From JACCXG01 sp963785755 (GTDB lineage Bacteria > Acidobacteriota > Vicinamibacteria > Vicinamibacterales > 2-12-FULL-66-21): a DNA stretch of 64,000 nucleotides. The notes under the pieces are model-generated. The model saw only the letters and a program-made list of their open reading frames with translations. It did not search any database and had not been told where the DNA came from. Below, one piece after another: positions 58,979-64,000 of the stretch (within the stretch, counting starts at the first letter, position 1; each line of letters begins with the position of its first letter). A program made the translations under genes and the position numbers. The stretch is from NCBI GenBank assembly GCA_963785755.1, contig CAWAXG010000078.1:1-64000 (forward strand). Reading direction: 5' to 3'.

Positions 58979-60593
58979 ATGCGCGCAGCGTCGATCGCCG
59001 TTTCGGCCGCTGTCGTTGTTCTCGTCGGCCTCGGCCTCATCGCCACACCTCGAGCCCAGACGCCGTCGTACGACGTGCTGATTCGAAATGGCCGCATCGT
59101 CGACGGCACCGGCAGCCCGTGGTATCGAGGCGATGTTGCCGTGCGTGGCGACACCATCGTGCGGATCGCGCCGCGGATCGACACGCCGGCGGCGCGGACC
59201 ATCGACGCGACGGGGAAAGTCGTCGCGCCGGGGTTCATCGATCCCCACACCCACGCGCGGCGCGGCATTTTTCAAGTACCCACGGCTGAGAATTACGTGC
59301 GGCAGGGCGTCACGACAATCATGGAAGGGCCGGACGGGTCGTCGCCGCTGCCGATCAAGCCCTTTCTCGATCGCGTGGCCGCGCTCGACAGTGTCGCCGA
59401 ACTTCGGCCTCTTCGTCGGCCAGGGAACCATTCGCGGCGAGGTCATCGGGCCGTTCAACCGGAAGGCCACCGAAGCAGAAATCGAGAAGATGCGCGGCCT
59501 CGTGCGGCAGGGCATGGAGGACGGCGCATTCGGCCTGAGCTCCGGGTTGTTCTACGTGCCGGGCACGTTCACGCCGACCGTGGAGGTGATCGAGCTGGCG
59601 AAGGTCGCGGGCCGCATGGGCGGCATCTACATCTCGCATATGCGCGACGAAGCGTCCGCGGTACTTGACAGCGTGCGCGAAACGATCGAGATCGGCGAAA
59701 AGGGCGGGCTCCCGACGCAGGTCACCCACCACAAGATCATCGGCAAGGCCAACTGGGGGAAGAGCGTCGACACGCTGAAGCTCGTTGACGAAGCGCGCGC
59801 TCGCGGCGTCGATGCGACGATCGATCAGTATCCCTACACCGCGTCGGCCACGAGTATTGAGGCGGCGCTGATGCCGGACCATGCGCTCGAGGGGGGACGC
59901 GAAGCCGTGCTGGAGCGGCTGGGCACGCCCGGCGTGCGCAACGAGATCCAGAAGGAAACCGTCCGGCTGATTCTCGAAGAGCGCGGCGGCGGCGATCCGA
60001 ACAATGTGCAGCTGGCGAGCTGCGACTGGGACCACAGCCTCGACGGCAAGCGTCTCGGCGATGTGACCAGGGGCCGCGGCCTGCAGCCGACCGTCGAGAA
60101 CGCCGCGGACACGGTGCTCTGGATCGTCGAGAAGGGTGGCTGCCGGGGCATCTTCCACGCGATCAACGAAGACGATCTGCAGCGCATCCTGCGGCATCCG
60201 GCGACGATGGTCGGGTCGGATGGGGAGGTGCCGATCTTCGGCCAGTCGCACCCGCATCCGCGCAGCTACGGCACGTTCGCGCGCGTGCTCGGCCGCTACG
60301 TGCGCGAGCTGAAAGCGATCACGCTCGAAGACGCCGTCCGCAGGATGTCCGCGTTTCCCGCGCAGCGGATCGGCCTGGCCGACCGCGGCGTGCTGCGGGA
60401 AGGGATGAAGGCCGACATCGCGATCTTCGATCCGGCGACGGTGCGGGACCTGGCGACCTTCGAGCGGCCACACCAATACGCGGAAGGAGTGAGCCAGGTG
60501 ATCGTCAACGGCCAGGTGGCGTTCGACAGCGGCAGAATGACCGAGGCCCGGCCTGGCCGGATCCTCTACGGCCCCGCGCACTCAACCCGGTGA
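58979..60593 (+). CDS. N-acyl-D-amino-acid deacylase-like amidohydrolase, exported (frameshifted)
   Basis: About 538 residues; frames join near 59400. Signal peptide (SIAVSAAVVVLVGLGLIATP), then YDVLIRNGRIVDGTGSPWYR, VVAPGFIDPHTHARRGIFQV with the HxH metal site, SSGLFYVPGTFTPTVEVIEL, GIYISHMRDEASAVLDSVRE, LPTQVTHHKIIGKANWGKSV, and DGEVPIFGQSHPHPRSYGTF with the last Asp ligand. The C-terminal strand returns to the composite sheet (GMKADIAIFDPATVRDLATF). D-aminoacylases hydrolyse N-acyl-D-amino acids; an exported form could process peptidoglycan or soil D-amino-acid compounds. Followed at 38 bases by the convergent permease. Confidence 0.9.
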
Positions 60594-60631
60594 CACACTC
60601 CAAAGACGTCGGTGAGCCCTGACCGATGCGA

Positions 60632-63283
60632 TCACTCCTGCCTGAGCGTCCGCATCGGATCGAGGCGGGCGGCGCGGGTCGCGGGGATCCAGGCGGCGAG
60701 CAGGCAGGCCACGACGATCAAGAGCACGCTCGCCGCATACGCGATCGGATCGGTGACGCGCACGATCTCGGCAAGCGGCGCCGCCGCGGGCATGGCGATC
60801 AGGATTGTGGCGAGAGATGCGGCGAGTCCGACTCCGGCGAGCAGGCCGTAGGCGACCGGGCGCGTGGTCTGCGCCAGGATCAACCGCGTCACATTCTGAG
60901 ACGACGCGCCGAGCGCCATCCGCACGCCGATCTCCCTGGTGCGCTGCTCGACGAGATACGACAGCACGCTGAAGAGCCCGGACGCGGTCAGCAAGAGCGC
61001 GAGGCCGCCGAGCACGAGTGACACCCAGAACGCGATCTGCAGGAAGTACCTCTCGAGCCTGGCCACCGTTCGCATCGTCACGACCATGCCCATGTCGGGA
61101 TCGACCTTGGTGAGGTGATCGACGAGAGTACGACGGGCGATCTCGGAATCGCCCCTCACGCGCGCCGCGACCCGCGTGTTCGGCGCGTCGACACTGGTCG
61201 GGAGGACAATGCCGGCATCGTCGGTATCGGTGAAACGGAAACCCGCGACATCGCGCGACACGCCCACGACCGTCACCAGACGCGCCGGCACCGGTGGTTC
61301 GTCCTTCGGCGCCGTTTCGGAACCGAGATCCTGCTCGAGCCGGAACGTTTCGCCGACGCCGCTGCCATTCGGCCAGAGCTCCCGCGCCATCGACTCCGAG
61401 ACGATGGCGACCGGGTGCTCGCCGTCGCGCTCCGCCGCGGTGAACGATCGCCCGCGCACGATCGGAATGTCGAAGACCTCGAAGTACTCGGGCGAGACGA
61501 ACCTGTAGGCGACGGCAGTCCTGCTGGCGCCGATGGTCGCGAACGCCCGGTGCGACCCGGCCAGCAGGCCCGGCCGCAGGGCCGCATACGCGGTAATGGT
61601 CGATTCGGACGCGATCGCCTGGATCATCGCCGCGCGCTTCGGCTCGTTGATCGTTTCGAAGAGCACCGTATCAACCGTGCGGAAGCCCGGATCGAATCGT
61701 GACGATGCGATCGCGCTGCGCAGGAAAATCGCCGTGCAGATCAGCAACAGCGCCGAGGCGAAGACCTGGATGCCAATCAGCGCATTGCGGGCACGGCCGG
61801 GACGCGCCTCCTTCAACAGCCCGCCGCGCAGCGTCCGCACCGGCTCGACCCGCGTCGCCTGCAGCGCGGGCATCAAGGCGAAGAAGGCCGTGGCGGCCAT
61901 GGCCACGAGGACCAGGAACACGGCCACGCGCCAGTCAGCAGCGGGCACGGCGAGGTCGATATTGGGGTCGCCGAGGTCCACCGGCATCGTCCGCATCGCC
62001 CAATAGACCATGCTTTCGAGCGCGACCCGCGAGATGAGGTAACCGCCGCCGGCTGCGGCCAGCGCGAGCATCGAGCTCTCGGTCATGAGCTGGCGGACGA
62101 TACGGCGGCGCGACGCCCCGAGCGACAAACGAATGCCGATCTCCCGCTGACGCGCGACGCCGCGTGCGAGCAGCAGGTTGGCGACGTTGGCGCAGCCGAT
62201 CATCAGGATCAAACCAAAGGCAAAGAACAATGGCGCGAAGACCACGGCCGCTTCCAGCGGTTGCGGAATCGTGCCTCGCCGCGGCACCAGCTCGATCGCC
62301 TCGGCACGACGATCGGCGGTGGGGACCTCCTGTCGATTCGAATCCCACGCCGCCAATCGGGCGCGGGCGCTCTCCATCGACACACCAGGTTTGAGGCGGC
62401 CGATAATTGCCACGCCGATGCTGTCTTCGCGGCCGCGATCCCCCGGCTGGAACTGCGCGAGCTGCGCGAGTGGCGCCCAGAAGTCAGGGGGGCTGACCTC
62501 GAGGCCGCGGAACCCTGCCGGCATCACGCCGATGATCTCGAACGGCGCGCCGCCGACCAGCACCGTCCGTCCCAGCACGTTCGGATCGCGATCGAAGCGG
62601 CGGGTCCACCCCTTGTCGCTGAGCACAATCACCGGATTGCCGGCTGACGCGTCGTCGGCGGGAGCGAGGGCGCGCCCCATCACGGGATGGACGCCGACGA
62701 CGTGGAAGAAATTGCCGGTGACGAGCGTCACCGCCATCATCCGGCCATCGACGCGGAGATCGATGTCGGCCACAGTGGCATACGCGTCGGTGAAGACACT
62801 GGTCTCCCTGCGCAACGCTTCGAACTGCGGGCGCGTGAACGGCGTCCGTTCGCCATTGGCCAGCTGCGGCCGTTCGACGGCGTACATCTCGCGGATATCG
62901 GGGACCGTGTCAACGCGGAACAGGAAAATATTCAGGATGGTGAACAGGACCGCCACGACGCCGAGTCCGATCGCGACGGTCGCCACGATGGTGCAGGCGG
63001 CCAGCGGCGCGCGCCTGAAGGAGCGCAGCGCGAACCGAACGTCACGGATGGTGTTGTCGACGAACGCCGTTCCGCGCTCGTCGCGGCATTCGTCGGCCAC
63101 GACGGTCGTCGATCCGAAACGCGCCTGCGCCTTTGCCCGCGCCTCATCCGGCGGCATGCCCTGATCGATCAACTTCCTGGCTTCGCGCTCGATGTGAAAC
63201 GAGAGCTCGTCGTGCAGATCCCGTTCGACCCGGCTGGGGGTGATCAGGGCACGAAGGCGGAGCTTGAGGTCGCGAAAGCCCAT
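60632..63283 (-). CDS. ADOP-type ABC permease, intact
   Basis: 883 residues without frame breaks, the only intact ADOP here. Prefix domain (FRDLKLRLRALITPSRVERD, AQARFGSTTVVADECRDERG), first TM CTIVATVAIGLGVVAVLFTI, MacB domain with GNFFHVVGVHPVMGRALAPA, FtsX block MIGCANVANLLLARGVARQR and EIGIRLSLGASRRR, second half with YFEVFDIPIVRGRSFTAAER and VAIVSESMARELWPNG, final block GLFSVLSYLVEQRTREIGVR, MALGASSQNV, end ATRAARLDPMRTLRQE. GGAG precedes the ATG, inside the 3' end of the tiny PadR reading. Function unknown. Confidence 0.95.
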   Translation of the reverse strand: MGFRDLKLRLRALITPSRVERDLHDELSFHIEREARKLIDQGMPPDEARAKAQARFGSTTVVADECRDERGTAFVDNTIRDVRFALRSFRRAPLAACTIVATVAIGLGVVAVLFTILNIFLFRVDTVPDIREMYAVERPQLANGERTPFTRPQFEALRRETSVFTDAYATVADIDLRVDGRMMAVTLVTGNFFHVVGVHPVMGRALAPADDASAGNPVIVLSDKGWTRRFDRDPNVLGRTVLVGGAPFEIIGVMPAGFRGLEVSPPDFWAPLAQLAQFQPGDRGREDSIGVAIIGRLKPGVSMESARARLAAWDSNRQEVPTADRRAEAIELVPRRGTIPQPLEAAVVFAPLFFAFGLILMIGCANVANLLLARGVARQREIGIRLSLGASRRRIVRQLMTESSMLALAAAGGGYLISRVALESMVYWAMRTMPVDLGDPNIDLAVPAADWRVAVFLVLVAMAATAFFALMPALQATRVEPVRTLRGGLLKEARPGRARNALIGIQVFASALLLICTAIFLRSAIASSRFDPGFRTVDTVLFETINEPKRAAMIQAIASESTITAYAALRPGLLAGSHRAFATIGASRTAVAYRFVSPEYFEVFDIPIVRGRSFTAAERDGEHPVAIVSESMARELWPNGSGVGETFRLEQDLGSETAPKDEPPVPARLVTVVGVSRDVAGFRFTDTDDAGIVLPTSVDAPNTRVAARVRGDSEIARRTLVDHLTKVDPDMGMVVTMRTVARLERYFLQIAFWVSLVLGGLALLLTASGLFSVLSYLVEQRTREIGVRMALGASSQNVTRLILAQTTRPVAYGLLAGVGLAASLATILIAMPAAAPLAEIVRVTDPIAYAASVLLIVVACLLAAWIPATRAARLDPMRTLRQE

Positions 63284-63290
63284 GACGGTC

Positions 63291-63392
63291 TTACTCCAGC
63301 TTCATGACGAAGCCGATGGCGTTCGACATGCGGTTGCACTCACGGGTCTCGACGGCCGGCGTGCCGGGCAGGAGATCGGGGGGTCTGGTCAT
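63291..63392 (-). pseudogene. PadR regulator with a large internal deletion (33 codons left)
   Basis: ATG with GAGG upstream; reads MTRPPDLLPGT, the N-terminal start of ADOP-linked PadR proteins (PPDLLPGTLDLLxLK), then directly PAVETRECNRMSNAIGFVMK, LE and stop, the C-terminal helix of the same family (EWNRMSxAIG). About 75 middle residues with the winged helix are missing while the frame is kept. The stop lies seven bases before the permease start, as in normal padR-permease units. Confidence 0.75.
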
Positions 63393-63402
63393 GATGTCGC
63401 CT

Positions 63403-63436
63403 CTCGACACTATCGAGTCTTGATGTCGGCTGTCAA
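63403..63436 (-). promoter_or_regulatory. Promoter with palindromic operator of the padR-remnant/permease unit
   Basis: Minus-strand TTGACA (63431-63436) and, 16 bases on, GATAGT, with the inverted repeat CTCGA-N5-TCGAG (63403-63417) over the -10. Same architecture as at 10151. With the PadR deleted, a repressor from elsewhere or none would act here. Confidence 0.6.
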
Positions 63437-63560
63437 CACCAAGGTTGCAGTGGGATGAGACGCAGATGACGACGATTCGTTCCGTCGGCGCGACGCGGCC
63501 CGAGTTGACAACCGCCGTACCTCGGCACAAGCTCCCAGGATCCGAAAGGACCGACCCGTG

Positions 63561-64000
63561 ATGCGATCGTGGAACGCCCGGCTCGTATTGCTCTTGGCTG
63601 TGGCGGTGACACCGACCTACGCACAGCGCCCGGCGGATCCGGCCCGGGTCGCGCCGGCGCACACGTGCACCGCGATCACGCAGGCCAACGCCGACGCGAG
63701 CGCCGGCACGGCCAACATCAACCACGACGGCACGCCGATCGACGGCACCCCGGCCCCCGACATTTCGCGCGGCTTCAAAGGAATTCCGAGATCGGCTCAG
63801 CCCAGGCTCACGGCGTCGCAGCAGCGCATCCTTGAATGCACGCACCGCCTGGCCGAGGCGAACGCCGACATGCCCTACACGCTGTTCGTGCCGTCGACTT
63901 ACGATCCGCAGAAGCCAGCACCCCTTGTGGTCGATCTGCACGGCCTGAACATCACGCCACTGCAACAGATCCTGTTCGACGGCACCACGGATTTCGCCGA
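63561..64000 (+). CDS. Exported PHB-depolymerase/LpqC-like esterase, C-terminus cut by window edge
   Basis: About 146 residues to the edge, no stop. Signal peptide MRSWNARLVLLLAVAVTPTY, a Thr/Ala/Asp-rich stretch (TCTAITQANADASAGTANIN), then MPYTLFVPSTYDPQKPAPLV and VDLHGLNITP, the first strand and the HG oxyanion motif of alpha/beta hydrolases of the poly(3-hydroxybutyrate) depolymerase group. The catalytic GxSxG Ser would lie beyond the window. AGGA about 12 bases before the ATG. Divergent from the permease unit. Confidence 0.82.
   Translation, partial: MRSWNARLVLLLAVAVTPTYAQRPADPARVAPAHTCTAITQANADASAGTANINHDGTPIDGTPAPDISRGFKGIPRSAQPRLTASQQRILECTHRLAEANADMPYTLFVPSTYDPQKPAPLVVDLHGLNITPLQQILFDGTTDFA

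Overview
The window looks like a chromosomal segment of an uncultured, GC-rich member of the Acidobacteriota, most likely the Vicinamibacteria. The main evidence is the very high density of acidobacterial duplicated orphan permeases (ADOP; MacB/FtsX type), PadR-family regulators next to them, Oar-like TonB-dependent receptors with an N-terminal carboxypeptidase-regulatory-like domain, and fragments of Ser/Thr kinases with a TolB-like propeller tail. This is inference from protein families; there is no rRNA or tRNA in the window.

Layout. 1-9.4 kb (minus strand): a barrel-only Omp85 protein cut by the left edge, a small I78-type peptidase inhibitor, a TonB-dependent receptor, a transposase scrap, a POTRA-only protein, and a secreted crystallin/HYR-type protein. 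9.7-20.6 kb: a PadR regulator with a palindromic operator, three large ADOP permeases and a PEGA-like secreted protein. 21-23.5 kb: a small membrane protein, an ECF sigma factor with an overlapping membrane partner, and a DHFR-like reductase. 23.7-28.7 kb: a TonB receptor followed by a Tat-exported SelA-like PLP enzyme. 29.4-39.5 kb: a stress-type cluster (catalase-like, SYLF, Dps, site-2 protease with CBS domains, PEBP, YbaK, YHS, small DNA-binding protein, DoxX, universal stress protein) crossed by several rearrangement scars. 39.6-42.4 kb: a scrap yard with a 200-bp inverted repeat, a REP-like hairpin, a decayed permease, a truncated kinase and a truncated PadR. 42.7-54.8 kb: one tight eight-gene minus-strand operon (membrane coiled-coil protein, MoxR ATPase, secreted/membrane protein, ABC ATPase, ABC-2 permease, DUF58, BatA-like, VWA protein) in which most junctions are ATGA overlaps. 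55-64 kb: two further ADOP permeases, a sugar transferase, a D-aminoacylase-like amidohydrolase, a PadR reduced to 33 codons and the start of an esterase.

How the parts work together. The strongest functional unit is the MoxR/DUF58/VWA/ABC operon, probably an envelope-associated chaperone-like machine coupled to an ABC exporter. The TonB receptor plus SelA-like enzyme look like a nutrient uptake/processing pair. Dps, catalase-like, DoxX, USP and PEBP genes form a stress block, and a shared GTGAG-N10-CTCAC element occurs upstream of two of its members.

Caution. About fifteen conserved genes carry single-base frameshifts while the reading on both sides stays well conserved. The likeliest cause is uncorrected indels in the assembly; these genes are annotated as single frameshifted genes. 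Real decay is also present: deleted, truncated and chimeric fragments that indels cannot explain.
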